Assembly (NCBI RefSeq): GCF_001612765.1 | Contig: NZ_BDBB01000027.1 | Coordinates: 50,084-114,083 of the forward strand | Direction: 5' to 3' | Length of the DNA stretch: 64,000 bases | Origin: Nocardia arthritidis NBRC 100137 | GTDB lineage: Bacteria; Actinomycetota; Actinomycetes; Mycobacteriales; Mycobacteriaceae | Shown: piece after piece, positions 9,328-17,290 of the stretch | Layout of the letters: the number at the start of each line of letters is the position of its first letter | Position numbering within the stretch: position 1 is the stretch's first letter | The notes under the pieces: model-generated | What the model was told of the DNA's origin: nothing | What the model saw: the letters and a program-made list of their open reading frames with translations, nothing else | Database searches by the model: none | Translations under genes and position numbers: made by a program

Positions 9328-10512
9328 ATGACCCACCACATCGTCGTTCTCGGCGCCGGTTACGCCGGAGCCAACGCCGCAGGCCGCCTCGCCAAGCGGC
9401 TGCACCCCGCCGATGTCGAGATCACCCTCGTCAACGCCGATCCGGAGTTCGTCGAGCGGGTCCGCATGCACCAGCTGGCCGCAGGTCAGGAGCTGAAGAC
9501 TCGCGAGCTGGCCGATGTCTTCGCCGACACGGGCGTGCGGGTTGTGACTGCGCGGGTGACCGCGATCGATGTCGACCGAAAGGTGGTCGACATCGATGCC
9601 GCCGATGGCCGCCGTGAGATCACCTACGACACTCTCGTTTACGCCCTCGGCAGCGCCGCCGCCGACTGCGGTGTGCCCGGTGTGGCCGAGCACGCCTACG
9701 ACATCGCGGGCAAGCAGTCCGCGCTGCGGGTGCGCGAGCGTCTGGCAGACCTGGCCGCGGGTGCGACCGTGCTGGTGGTCGGTGGTGGGCTCACCGGGAT
9801 CGAAGCCGCCACCGAAATCGCCGAGGCTCGACCGGATCTCGCGGTCGCCCTCGTCGCTCGCGGCGGCCTCGGCGACTGGCTGAGCGCGAAGGCCCAGCAG
9901 CACCTGCGCAAGGCGTTCGACCGGCTCGGCATCACCGTGCACGAGCACACCGACATCGCCCGCGTCGAGCCGACCGGCGCCGTCACCAGCGACGGCCGCA
10001 CGATCCCCGCCCGAATGACTCTGTGGACAGCCGGTTTCGCCGTGCACCCGATCGCCGCGGCCACCACCCTGCGGGTGTCGGCGACCGGGCAGATCGTCGT
10101 CGACGACACGATGCGGTCGGTCTCGCACCCCGACGTCTACGCCGTCGGCGACGCCGCGCTCGCCCCCGGGGCGAACGGCGAGCCGCTGCGCATGTCCTGT
10201 GCTTCGGGTGTCCCTTCGGCCTATCAGGCCGCCGACGCCATCGCCGCACGTCTGACCGGCCGAAAGATCTCCGGCAATTCGATCGGCTACACCGCCCAGT
10301 GCATCAGCCTCGGCCGCCGCGATGCCGTCGTCCAGTGGGTCACCCCCGACGATCAGCCCAAGCCCTCCGCCCTCACCGGCCGGGCAGCCGCGCGAGTCAA
10401 GGAACTCATCTGCAAGAGCGCGGCGTGGAGCATCTCGCACCCGACGTCGATGCTCCCGTCTCGCCGTCGTCACATCACCGCCGCCGAGCCGATCCGCACC
10501 CTCACCGCGTGA
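9328..10512 (+). CDS. NAD(P)/FAD-dependent oxidoreductase
   Basis: A 394-residue pyridine-nucleotide-disulfide-type flavoprotein. The FAD motif VVLGAGYAGANAA is at residues 5-17, the NAD(P) motif VLVVGGGLTGIEAATEIAE is near residue 150, and the second FAD motif DVYAVGDAALAPG is near residue 268. It resembles type-II NADH dehydrogenases and related dehydrogenases, but without a membrane-anchoring C-terminus. Substrate unknown. The ATG has a good ribosome site (AGGAG, 7 bases upstream). Position directly after the ECF41 sigma gene suggests control by it, as is usual for ECF41 neighbours. Confidence 0.85.
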   Translation: MTHHIVVLGAGYAGANAAGRLAKRLHPADVEITLVNADPEFVERVRMHQLAAGQELKTRELADVFADTGVRVVTARVTAIDVDRKVVDIDAADGRREITYDTLVYALGSAAADCGVPGVAEHAYDIAGKQSALRVRERLADLAAGATVLVVGGGLTGIEAATEIAEARPDLAVALVARGGLGDWLSAKAQQHLRKAFDRLGITVHEHTDIARVEPTGAVTSDGRTIPARMTLWTAGFAVHPIAAATTLRVSATGQIVVDDTMRSVSHPDVYAVGDAALAPGANGEPLRMSCASGVPSAYQAADAIAARLTGRKISGNSIGYTAQCISLGRRDAVVQWVTPDDQPKPSALTGRAAARVKELICKSAAWSISHPTSMLPSRRRHITAAEPIRTLTA

Positions 10513-10527
10513 CGCCGCGCTCGGTAC

Positions 10528-10561
10528 GGGCCGTGTCGGACGGGACGATCCGACACGGCCC
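10528..10561. terminator. Hairpin between convergent genes
   Basis: GGGCCGTGTCGGA and its exact complement form a 13-bp stem around an 8-nt loop, 15 bases after the oxidoreductase stop. No T run follows. It separates this gene from the convergent four-gene operon. Confidence 0.65.
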
Positions 10562-10671
10562 GCCTACCTCCGCCGCAAGGAGACCGGACTCGGCCGGATC
10601 ATCTCCGCGCCGTCGCGGCTCGAGCGCGCTGCCGACCAGCCCACCTGTGCAAGGAGTCGCCGTCGTAACAG

Positions 10672-11709
10672 TCACGAAGTATGCGCCAGAAGCGCTTCCA
10701 GAACCGCATGATCGGCGGCGGGGTCGCCGACGGCGATCCGAGCGCTGCCGTCCGGATAGGGCTTCGCGGCGATCCCCGCGCGACGCAGGGCGGTGACGGT
10801 GCCGGGACCGGGGACGAACAGGAAGTTGGCGCGGCTTTCCGGTATCGCGAATCCGCGAGCCACCAGTGCGGTACGGAGCGCGTCTCGCTGCTCGGTGATG
10901 CGGAGGGTGCGCGCGGCGAGTTCGGGTTCGGCGGCGTAGGAGGCGGCGACCGCGGCCACCGCCGCCGCGCTCAGCCCGAAGGGCAGTTGCAATTTGCCCA
11001 CCCGCGCGATCAGTTCGGTATTGCCGAAGGCGTAACCGATTCGCAGTCCGGCCAAGCCGTACGCCTTCGAGAAGGTCCGCAGCACGAGCAGGTTGGGGTA
11101 CTTCGCGACCAGTGCCAGCGGGTCGACGTACTCGGCCGCACCGAGGAATTCGACGTACGCCTCATCGAGAATCACCGGAACCCGTGCGGGCACATCGGAC
11201 AGGAACGCCTTCAGCGCGTCCGCCGGAATCACCGTGCCGGTGGGATTGTGCGGACGGCACACCACGACCAGTGCGGTGCGCCGGTCGATGGCGCGGCGCA
11301 TCGCCCGCAGATCCTGGTCCCCCGACGCGTCCAGCGGCACCGCCACGGCGACCAGGCCGGTCATGTCGGCCATGATCGGGTACCCGTCGAACGTCGGCGC
11401 GCTGTAGACGATCTCCGTGCCCGGCGTGGTCAGCGCCTGCAGTATCTGCAGGGCAACCCCCGTCGCCCCCGAGCCGACCACCACCTGATCCGCCCGCACA
11501 TCCACATGCCGGGCGATCAGCGACGGCAGCCGATGCGGCAGGAACTCCGGGTATCGGTTGGCCTGTGCCAGCGTCATGTGCACCGCCCGCAGCACCGAAG
11601 GCAACGGCGGGAACGGGTTCTCGCTCAGGGTGAGGTCGAAACGGGGCGGCACCCGGGGCGCGGGGTGCCTGCGGGAGGGCCGGGTGCCGTCGACGACGCG
11701 CACGCTCAT
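10672..11709 (-). CDS. HisC-like PLP aminotransferase (last gene of ThDP/KAS operon)
   Basis: A 345-residue fold-type I aminotransferase close to histidinol-phosphate aminotransferase. CRPHNPTGT (residues 151-159), LDEAYVEF with PLP-binding Asp182, and TFSKAYGLAGLRIGY with Schiff-base Lys215 are all present, so it should be active. The start codon overlaps the stop of the KAS-like gene as ATGA, so translation is coupled. In this setting it more likely aminates a pathway intermediate than serves histidine synthesis: no other his gene is near, and its partners are a ThDP enzyme, an SRPBCC protein and a KAS III-like enzyme. Substrate is unknown. Confidence 0.88.
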   Translation of the reverse strand: MSVRVVDGTRPSRRHPAPRVPPRFDLTLSENPFPPLPSVLRAVHMTLAQANRYPEFLPHRLPSLIARHVDVRADQVVVGSGATGVALQILQALTTPGTEIVYSAPTFDGYPIMADMTGLVAVAVPLDASGDQDLRAMRRAIDRRTALVVVCRPHNPTGTVIPADALKAFLSDVPARVPVILDEAYVEFLGAAEYVDPLALVAKYPNLLVLRTFSKAYGLAGLRIGYAFGNTELIARVGKLQLPFGLSAAAVAAVAASYAAEPELAARTLRITEQRDALRTALVARGFAIPESRANFLFVPGPGTVTALRRAGIAAKPYPDGSARIAVGDPAADHAVLEALLAHTS

Positions 11710-12740
11710 CGCGCAGCTCCCCAGCGGACGGCGGCCGCGCCGGCGAAGTCGCCCGCGTGCGCGAACCCCGCCATCAGGACCAGCGAGCCGTTGGCCAGCC
11801 GACCCGCCCGGTTCTCCACGTCCAGGGTCACCGGGATACCGGCTGCGAACAGATTTCCGCAGGAGTCGAAGGTGTCGGGATGCCGCTGCGCCGGAAGCTC
11901 CAGCGCGTCGTGCCAGTTGCGCAGGAACAGCCGGTTCGGCTGGTTGGTGACGAAGGTGTCGACGTCGCGTCCCCGCACGCCGAGCCGATCGCACACCGCG
12001 AGGGCGACTTCCGGAACCAGCCGGTTGCCCCTGGCGAACACCTTGGTGACCTTGGACTCGGTGAAGCTGACGCACCCCTGTCCCTCGCCCGGCTCCCAGT
12101 ACTTGCGCTCGCCGTTGGTAGAGAACTCCATGTCTCCCGCGAACTCGGGATAGGTGCGGCATTCGACGTCGAGGATCGGAGCGCTGTCGTCCTTCCGCAG
12201 CAACCCCACTCCGCAGCCGTCGCCGGGCACCGGAGCCTGGGCCAGCTTACGGATCTCGGTCTGGGTGAACACCGGTCCCGCGCAGTTCTGGCTCGCCGCG
12301 ATCAGCGCGGTGCGCGCGGAGGTGGTTTGCAGGATCATGCGGGCCATCGCCATCATGTGCACGAACGCCGCGCACCCGCCGTTGTGCAGGTCGTAGACGT
12401 AGGAGGGACGGATGCCGAGCCGCCGGGCCACCTCGGGGCCGCTGCCGAGCACCGGATTGTCCGGCAGCTGGGTGTGCGTGAGCAGGACGTCGACCTCGGC
12501 GATCGCGTCGGCGCCGTTGCGTTCGATCAGCGGTGCGACGGCGCGCTCGACCATGTCCACCGCGGTCTCGTCGCGCGCTACGTGGTGGCGGCCCTTGGGC
12601 GCGCGGAACATGACGTTCTTGGCCATCCGGTCCGAGCGGGCGAACTGGGTGAAGTATTCGGTGCCGACCGGTTCGCCGGGTAGATACGAGGACACGTCGA
12701 CGAGGCTGACCGGGGGTAGGCCGGAGGTGTTCTGGTGCAT
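11706..12740 (-). CDS. KAS III-like enzyme with altered active site
   Basis: A 344-residue thiolase-fold protein of the FabH (ketoacyl-ACP synthase III) family. The nucleophile is Cys123 in LHNGGCAAFVHMM. The usual PHQAN motif reads TNQPN (Asn266), and the later Asn is kept at 296 (DSCGNLFAAG). The gap between positions 266 and 296 equals that between His244 and Asn274 of E. coli FabH, so Asn266 replaces the catalytic His. The Cys should still accept an acyl group, but decarboxylative condensation would be impaired; acyl transfer to another acceptor is an alternative. The start at 12740 lies 8 bases after the SRPBCC stop. Confidence 0.85.
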   Translation of the reverse strand: MHQNTSGLPPVSLVDVSSYLPGEPVGTEYFTQFARSDRMAKNVMFRAPKGRHHVARDETAVDMVERAVAPLIERNGADAIAEVDVLLTHTQLPDNPVLGSGPEVARRLGIRPSYVYDLHNGGCAAFVHMMAMARMILQTTSARTALIAASQNCAGPVFTQTEIRKLAQAPVPGDGCGVGLLRKDDSAPILDVECRTYPEFAGDMEFSTNGERKYWEPGEGQGCVSFTESKVTKVFARGNRLVPEVALAVCDRLGVRGRDVDTFVTNQPNRLFLRNWHDALELPAQRHPDTFDSCGNLFAAGIPVTLDVENRAGRLANGSLVLMAGFAHAGDFAGAAAVRWGAAR

Positions 12741-12748
12741 AGCGCGTC

Positions 12749-13408
12749 TCACTTCATCCAGTCGGGCTTGATGGGCAGGCCGTGGGTGGCCCGGTACTCG
12801 CAGATGGCCTTGAGGTTGTCCATCTCCAGCTGATGACCCGCCGAGAACAGCTCCCAGAAATCGCCGACCCAGACCTTCCGCTTCGGCGGCGCGGTCTCCG
12901 GGTAGGGGTTCTCGTCGTAAAACGGGTGCTTGCAATTCACCCACAGGACAACCGAACCCGGCTTGTCGAACACCACTCGCGCGTCGACCACACGCAGCAG
13001 GTAGATCATCCATAGGTGCCGTGACTGGTCCCAGGCGCAGTGGTAGTCGACGGTCATGGCGTCGGGGTTCGCGACGGTGCGGGTGAAGATCTTGGTATCG
13101 GCGCCCAGCCGGTCATAGGCCAGCCACAGTCCGGGTTCGTCGGTCTCGGCGAACCCGCGCATGCTGTAGGTCCACTCCTCCAGCGACCTGGTGTCGGCGA
13201 GGTATTCGTACACCTCTCGCGGCGGTGCGGCGATATAGCCCTGCACCGGGCAGTATTCGCCGTAGATCTGGTCGTGTGGGTACACCGATCGCAACATGTC
13301 CATGATGATCGGAGTGGCGGCGTCCTTGTCGAACGTCTCGACGCGGATCACATTCGGCAGACCCTCCTCCGGAATGTCGCTGAGGGCGGGCAGGGAAGTC
13401 GCGGTCAC
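12749..13408 (-). CDS. SRPBCC-domain protein
   Basis: A 219-residue protein of the START/polyketide-cyclase-like SRPBCC superfamily. The central part reads QGYIAAPPREVYEYLADTRS followed by LEEWTYSMRGF, the usual strand-helix opening of the fold. A long aromatic-rich region (YHCAWDQSRHLWMIYLL) follows. These folds bind hydrophobic ligands and act as cyclases, aromatases, coenzyme carriers or lyases. The GTG start has GAGAGGAG upstream. It is the second gene of the four-gene operon, 58 bases after the ThDP gene and 8 bases before the KAS gene. A role on a pathway intermediate is likely, but the chemistry is unknown. Confidence 0.75.
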   Translation of the reverse strand: MTATSLPALSDIPEEGLPNVIRVETFDKDAATPIIMDMLRSVYPHDQIYGEYCPVQGYIAAPPREVYEYLADTRSLEEWTYSMRGFAETDEPGLWLAYDRLGADTKIFTRTVANPDAMTVDYHCAWDQSRHLWMIYLLRVVDARVVFDKPGSVVLWVNCKHPFYDENPYPETAPPKRKVWVGDFWELFSAGHQLEMDNLKAICEYRATHGLPIKPDWMK

Positions 13409-13466
13409 GGGGTGCTCCTCTCGGCGGGCGCAGGCGCTGCGCCCGCACGGGTTGGGCGAGTGTGGT

Positions 13467-15155
13467 TCATCGGGCCTTCCCGGATTGCTCGACGGTGGTC
13501 AGGAAGGGCAGGAACGGAGGGATCTCATCGGGGTCGCATTCGATCGAAAGGAATGACGGACCCTCGGTTTCCAGGCAGCGTCGCAGCGCTGCGGCGAGAT
13601 CGCCGACGGTGTGCACCGAGAACGCGGGCAGCTCGGGGAACATCGCGGCGACGCCCGCGCCCAGGTAGGCCGGGCGAAATCGGTTGAAGCTGTAGCGATC
13701 CCGGTAGTACAGCTGCTCCCTGGTCACGCACATGGCGTGCGCGTTGTTGTTCAGCACGACGAAAGTGACCGGCAGCGCGTGCTCGATCGCGGTGTGCAAC
13801 TCCATACCGTGCATGTAGAACGAGCCGTCACCGGCGATGACCACCGTCCGCCGGACGCCATCCGCTCGCGCGTGCCGCGCGAACGCGGACCCGATGCCCG
13901 CGCCGAACGCGTAACCCATCCCGCCCATGCCGAGGGCGACCACGAACCGCCCGTCGCGTGGGACCCGCAGATGGTGCACGACGGCCGCGCCGGTGTTGCC
14001 CGCGTCGGCGAACACGTCGGTGCCTTCGGGCAAGACGGCGTCGATCGTCTCGACCACGTCGCGGTAGCGCAGGCCGGGACCGGAGGAGGCGGGCACACGC
14101 AGGGAAGTCAGCGGTTGCGCCGCGAGCACGCGTTCGGATCCGGTACTGCCGTCGTCCAGATCGTCGGCGAGTTCGGCGAGCGTTCGCGCGAGATCGGTAC
14201 TGGTCGCGTGGACGGCGGGCAGGTAAGGCGGTGCCACGCCGATGCTCGCGACCGCGCGTTCGGCGAGCGCGGTCTCCGAGCCGGCGCGGGCAGGCACCGG
14301 CAACCGGGTGCCGACCAGCAGGCACAGTGCCGAGGAGCGAATGGCCGCCGTCAGCTCGGGGTGACCCATGCTGCCCGCGACACCGCAGAAGGCGGGATCG
14401 GTGTTGTCGTAGGTGTCCTTCGCGTCCGGCGCGACGCCCACCGCGGCCTCCAGCGCGGTGGCCAAGCGGGCCAACTCGCCGCGTGCGTCGTCGCGCGCGA
14501 CCTGATCACCCGCGATGATCACGATCTTGCCGGTGTGCCGGGCCGTGGTGAGCGCGGCGCGTACGCGAGCGATTCCGGCGTGGTCGGACCGGTGGGTTCG
14601 CGGACTCGGCCGAAACGGGGCGACGTTGCCCAACTCGGCCTGCTGCACGTCTTTGGGCAGCAGCAGTACCGCCGGGCCGCCGTGCCGGGCGGCCAGCATC
14701 GCCCGGTCCAGCTGCTCCGGCAGATCCGCGGCCGATTCCACCCGTGCGCAGTAGGCGCTGACCGCGCCGAAGAGGCGGACCGCATCGATGGTCCCGGCGC
14801 GTCCGCTGGTGTCCTGGAACGCGCCGTTGCCCTCCAGGGTGGTCGGCGGCTGGCCGACCAGTGCGAGTACCGGCACACGCGACGCGAACGATTCGGCGAG
14901 TCCGGCGACGAGGTTCATCGCACCGCCGCCGGAGGTCGCCGCGACGACGCCGAAGCCGCCCGTGCTGCGGGCATACCCGTCGGCCATGGTGGCCGCGGAG
15001 AACTCGTGTTTGGCGACCACCCCCGTGACGTACTCCGGCGCGTCGAAGATCGCGTCGTACAAGTCCTCGATATTGGCGCCGTCCACCCCGAAGATGTGCC
15101 GAACGCCCAATGCCGACACCGCTTGCACCAGATGGTCTACGACCCGAGTCCGCAT
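13467..15155 (-). CDS. ThDP-dependent acetolactate-synthase-like enzyme
   Basis: A 562-residue thiamine-diphosphate enzyme with three domains in the order of the acetohydroxyacid synthase/benzaldehyde lyase superfamily. The activating Glu51 is in AKHEFSAATMADGYARS, and the ThDP-Mg motif spans GDGSF (442-446) to NNN (469-471). The middle domain (VIIAGDQVARDD) has the usual Rossmann-like form. Such enzymes decarboxylate 2-oxo acids and join the resulting aldehyde unit to an acceptor. Substrates are not predictable; no ilvN-type small subunit is nearby, so branched-chain amino acid synthesis is unlikely. The ATG has AAAGGAG eight bases upstream. It leads the operon and is divergent from the EXLDI gene. 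Confidence 0.88.
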   Translation of the reverse strand: MRTRVVDHLVQAVSALGVRHIFGVDGANIEDLYDAIFDAPEYVTGVVAKHEFSAATMADGYARSTGGFGVVAATSGGGAMNLVAGLAESFASRVPVLALVGQPPTTLEGNGAFQDTSGRAGTIDAVRLFGAVSAYCARVESAADLPEQLDRAMLAARHGGPAVLLLPKDVQQAELGNVAPFRPSPRTHRSDHAGIARVRAALTTARHTGKIVIIAGDQVARDDARGELARLATALEAAVGVAPDAKDTYDNTDPAFCGVAGSMGHPELTAAIRSSALCLLVGTRLPVPARAGSETALAERAVASIGVAPPYLPAVHATSTDLARTLAELADDLDDGSTGSERVLAAQPLTSLRVPASSGPGLRYRDVVETIDAVLPEGTDVFADAGNTGAAVVHHLRVPRDGRFVVALGMGGMGYAFGAGIGSAFARHARADGVRRTVVIAGDGSFYMHGMELHTAIEHALPVTFVVLNNNAHAMCVTREQLYYRDRYSFNRFRPAYLGAGVAAMFPELPAFSVHTVGDLAAALRRCLETEGPSFLSIECDPDEIPPFLPFLTTVEQSGKAR

Positions 15156-15258
15156 CGGCGCTCCTTTCCGCTGACGATGAATCGACTGCGTACAGGAGTG
15201 ATACGGGCCGGACCGCCGAACGGTTCAACGCTGCTTCAGTTGAAGGTGAGTGACACCT

Positions 15259-15287
15259 TGCGTGTACGTATACATCTACGTATAGTC
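15259..15287 (+). promoter_or_regulatory. Promoter with paired TACGTATA repeats before EXLDI gene
   Basis: TTGCGT (15259-15264) and TATAGT (15282-15287) are 17 bases apart and match a housekeeping promoter. Transcription would start at or next to the ATG at 15293, so the mRNA is probably leaderless. Two exact TACGTATA copies lie at 15266-15273 and 15278-15285, twelve bases apart and filling the core promoter. They look like a repressor site, plausibly for the downstream protein itself. Confidence 0.6.
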
Positions 15288-15292
15288 GGAGT

Positions 15293-15823
15293 ATGCCCAA
15301 CAAGACGATCTATGTTGCCGATGACGACCTTCCGCTGTTCCAGCGCGCGCAAGAGTTGGTCGGCGGCAACCTCTCGGGTGCGGTGGTCACGGCGTTGCGC
15401 CGGTTCATCGAACTCGAGGAGGGTCGGCTGGAGGGCTACGACGAGATCGTGGTCAAGGTCGGCCGCGACGGTGTGCGCCAAGTCCGCTTCTCCGGCACTC
15501 TGCTGGGGGAGTGGCACGAGGTCAACGATACGCGGATCGAGCACATCCAGGTGTATCGCAGCCGCAAGGGCAAGTACGTGATGCACGCCCAGTATTCGAA
15601 CTGGGACGAATATCCCGTCGACGCGGGCGCGAATTGGCTCAAGGACTGGCGGGATCCGAAGAGCTGGCGCCGCCTGCTCGGCGTCGGGCAACAGGACTGG
15701 GGTGACTTCGTCTTCGTCGTGGTGGATTCCCTCGACGAGTTGAAAGGGCAGCTGCCCGACAAGCTCTACCGGCGGGTTGCGGACGTGGCCGGGGGGCCGA
15801 AGATCGAGGACCTCGACATCTAG
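15293..15823 (+). CDS. EXLDI-family protein (probable autoregulator)
   Basis: A 176-residue protein ending in KIEDLDI, the signature of the uncharacterised EXLDI family. The first about 45 residues (NKTIYVADDDLPLFQRAQEL, then NLSGAVVTALRRFIELEEG) have the strand-helix-helix look of a ribbon-helix-helix DNA-binding domain. The remainder is a beta-rich region with many aromatic residues (HIQVYRSRKGKYVMHAQYS, WLKDWRDPKSWRRLLG). DNA binding is inferred from that N-terminus and from the paired repeats within its own promoter. It is divergent from the ThDP operon, with 137 bases between the two start codons, so it could regulate that operon too. Confidence 0.72.
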   Translation: MPNKTIYVADDDLPLFQRAQELVGGNLSGAVVTALRRFIELEEGRLEGYDEIVVKVGRDGVRQVRFSGTLLGEWHEVNDTRIEHIQVYRSRKGKYVMHAQYSNWDEYPVDAGANWLKDWRDPKSWRRLLGVGQQDWGDFVFVVVDSLDELKGQLPDKLYRRVADVAGGPKIEDLDI

Positions 15824-15837
15824 CCGCCGCACAATCC

Positions 15838-15874
15838 GCGATCCCCCGCGGGGCAGTACCCCGCAGGGGATCGC
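15838..15874. terminator. Strong hairpin between convergent genes
   Basis: GCGATCCCC and GCGGGG pair with CCCCGC and GGGGATCGC around a CAGTA loop, with one internal C/A mismatch: 15 paired bases. It sits between the EXLDI gene and the convergent anti-sigma gene and can serve both strands. Confidence 0.75.
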
Positions 15875-15881
15875 CGATCGA

Positions 15882-16625
15882 TCAGATGGTGCCGGCGAGC
15901 AGCACCCGCCCGGTATTCGCCGCGCGGATCTCTACCGAGCGGACCTGATCGGGTGCGCCCTCGATGGTCCGGTCGATGGTCAGCTCGGTGCCGGGGCCCG
16001 CCGGCCACTCGTCGAGTTTCTGCTGCTGGCCGCTGGTGCTGGTGACGTACAGCGCGAGATTCGCGCTGTAGCGCAGTTGCTCGCCCGGTGGATAGCTGCA
16101 GGACATCACCACCCGCGTCCGGTCGCCCGCCGGGACGAGCTTGAAGCTCGCCGAGACCGGCGTCGGCTCCAGCGGAGTCATCTGGCGTTCGACGAAGGCC
16201 TGCTCGCTGGTGCCCGGCTCCTGCGAGTCGTTCGATCCGGACACCGAGATCGCGATCGGGACCGCGATCGCCACCGCGGCCGCGGCCGAGGCCACCGCGA
16301 TGCCGACCGACGTCCACCCGCTGCGGCGGCGGCGCCGTTCGGCCGCGTCGGCGAGCCGGGGTGGCGGTGGCGGTGGCGGCATCGGCGGGGGAGGCGGGGG
16401 TGCCGCGGACTCGCCGGTTCGCGCGGGCGGCTCGATCATCGCGAGCGCGATGTCGGTCTCCACGAGCGCGAGCATGCCCGGCAGGCCCGCGAGTTCGGCC
16501 ACGGCGCCCCGGCAGTCGTGGCAGGCGGACAGGTGGCTCTCGTATTGCAGGCGCTCGTCGCGGGTGAGGGAGCCGAGCACGTACGGGGCGTCCCACGTGC
16601 TGAAGTCGTCGGTGATGTCCGTCAT
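15882..16625 (-). CDS. rslA: Zinc-finger anti-sigma factor (RslA-like) for SigL
   Basis: A 247-residue membrane anti-sigma factor. The cytoplasmic N-terminus carries a zinc-binding motif, ESHLSACHDCRGAVAEL (His-x3-Cys-x2-Cys), which holds the sigma factor. A proline-rich linker with runs of Pro follows at about residues 75-90. One membrane segment (WTSVGIAVASAAAAVAIAVP) lies near residues 104-123. The roughly 115-residue outside domain resembles RskA/RslA C-terminal domains. In M. tuberculosis RslA loses its grip on SigL on oxidation of the zinc cysteines. The ATG overlaps the sigL stop as ATGA, giving coupled translation and matched amounts. Confidence 0.88.
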   Translation of the reverse strand: MTDITDDFSTWDAPYVLGSLTRDERLQYESHLSACHDCRGAVAELAGLPGMLALVETDIALAMIEPPARTGESAAPPPPPPMPPPPPPPRLADAAERRRRRSGWTSVGIAVASAAAAVAIAVPIAISVSGSNDSQEPGTSEQAFVERQMTPLEPTPVSASFKLVPAGDRTRVVMSCSYPPGEQLRYSANLALYVTSTSGQQQKLDEWPAGPGTELTIDRTIEGAPDQVRSVEIRAANTGRVLLAGTI

Positions 16626-17158
16626 TGATTCGTCACCCCCATCTCCTGTAGTGCCAGGCGCAATGCGCGCATACCGTAGTGCATCCGGGACTTCACCGTG
16701 CCCGGCGGGACGTCGAGTTCCTCGGCGATCTGCTGTGTGGACAGTCCCCGGTAGTAGGCCCGTACGATCACCTCGCGGTGGTCGGCGCTGAGCTTGCCGA
16801 GCGCGTCGGCGACCAGCCAGCCGTCCAGCGCGCGATCGGACTGGTCCGGGGTCGCCCGTTCGGGTGGGTTGTCGGTGCGGAACTCGCGCCTGCTGCGGGC
16901 GCTGCGGTGCTCATCCACGGCGAGATTGCGCGCCACGGTGAACAGCCACGCTCGCGCCGACGTGGTGGATTGATCCAAGACGTTCGGTCGTTGCCAGGCA
17001 CGCAGCAACGTCTCCTGCACGATGTCCTCCGCGCGTCCCCGGTCCCGAACCAAGCCGAGCGTGTACCGCCACAGCGGGGCGGCGTGTTCTCGGTAGAGAG
17101 CCCGCATCAATTCGGACTGATCGCCGGGTGGGCCCGTCTCGCCGCGTACCTTGCGCAC
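16622..17158 (-). CDS. sigL: ECF sigma factor SigL
   Basis: A 178-residue ECF sigma factor. ELMRALYREHAAPLWRYTL opens region 2, EDIVQETLLRAWQRP is the core-binding helix, and region 4 reads LSTQQIAEELDVPPGTVKSR. This aligns well from memory with M. tuberculosis SigL (177 residues), which controls envelope and polyketide genes. The frame is open to a GTG at 17218, but a SigL-type promoter overlaps that codon, so the GTG at 17158 is the better start and gives the expected length. It is followed by its anti-sigma gene with a 4-base overlap. Confidence 0.88.
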   Translation of the reverse strand: MRKVRGETGPPGDQSELMRALYREHAAPLWRYTLGLVRDRGRAEDIVQETLLRAWQRPNVLDQSTTSARAWLFTVARNLAVDEHRSARSRREFRTDNPPERATPDQSDRALDGWLVADALGKLSADHREVIVRAYYRGLSTQQIAEELDVPPGTVKSRMHYGMRALRLALQEMGVTNQ

Positions 17159-17208
17159 AACTGGATACCTCTCCGCTCGAATTGCGGGGCCGGTCGGTGG
17201 GCGCACCC

Positions 17209-17237
17209 GATGCGTCACCCATGCTCTCGCCGGTTCA
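17209..17237 (-). promoter_or_regulatory. SigL-type autoregulatory promoter
   Basis: On the minus strand, TGAACC (17237-17232) and CGCATC (17214-17209) are separated by 17 bases. TGAACC matches the known SigL -35 element; the -10 only partly matches the CGTGT-like consensus. The position upstream of sigL fits autoregulation. Confidence 0.5.
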
Positions 17238-17290
17238 GTTGTCGTGTCTCATGCCGTGTCTCCTTCGGTCTCTTCGAGGAGTACACGGTC

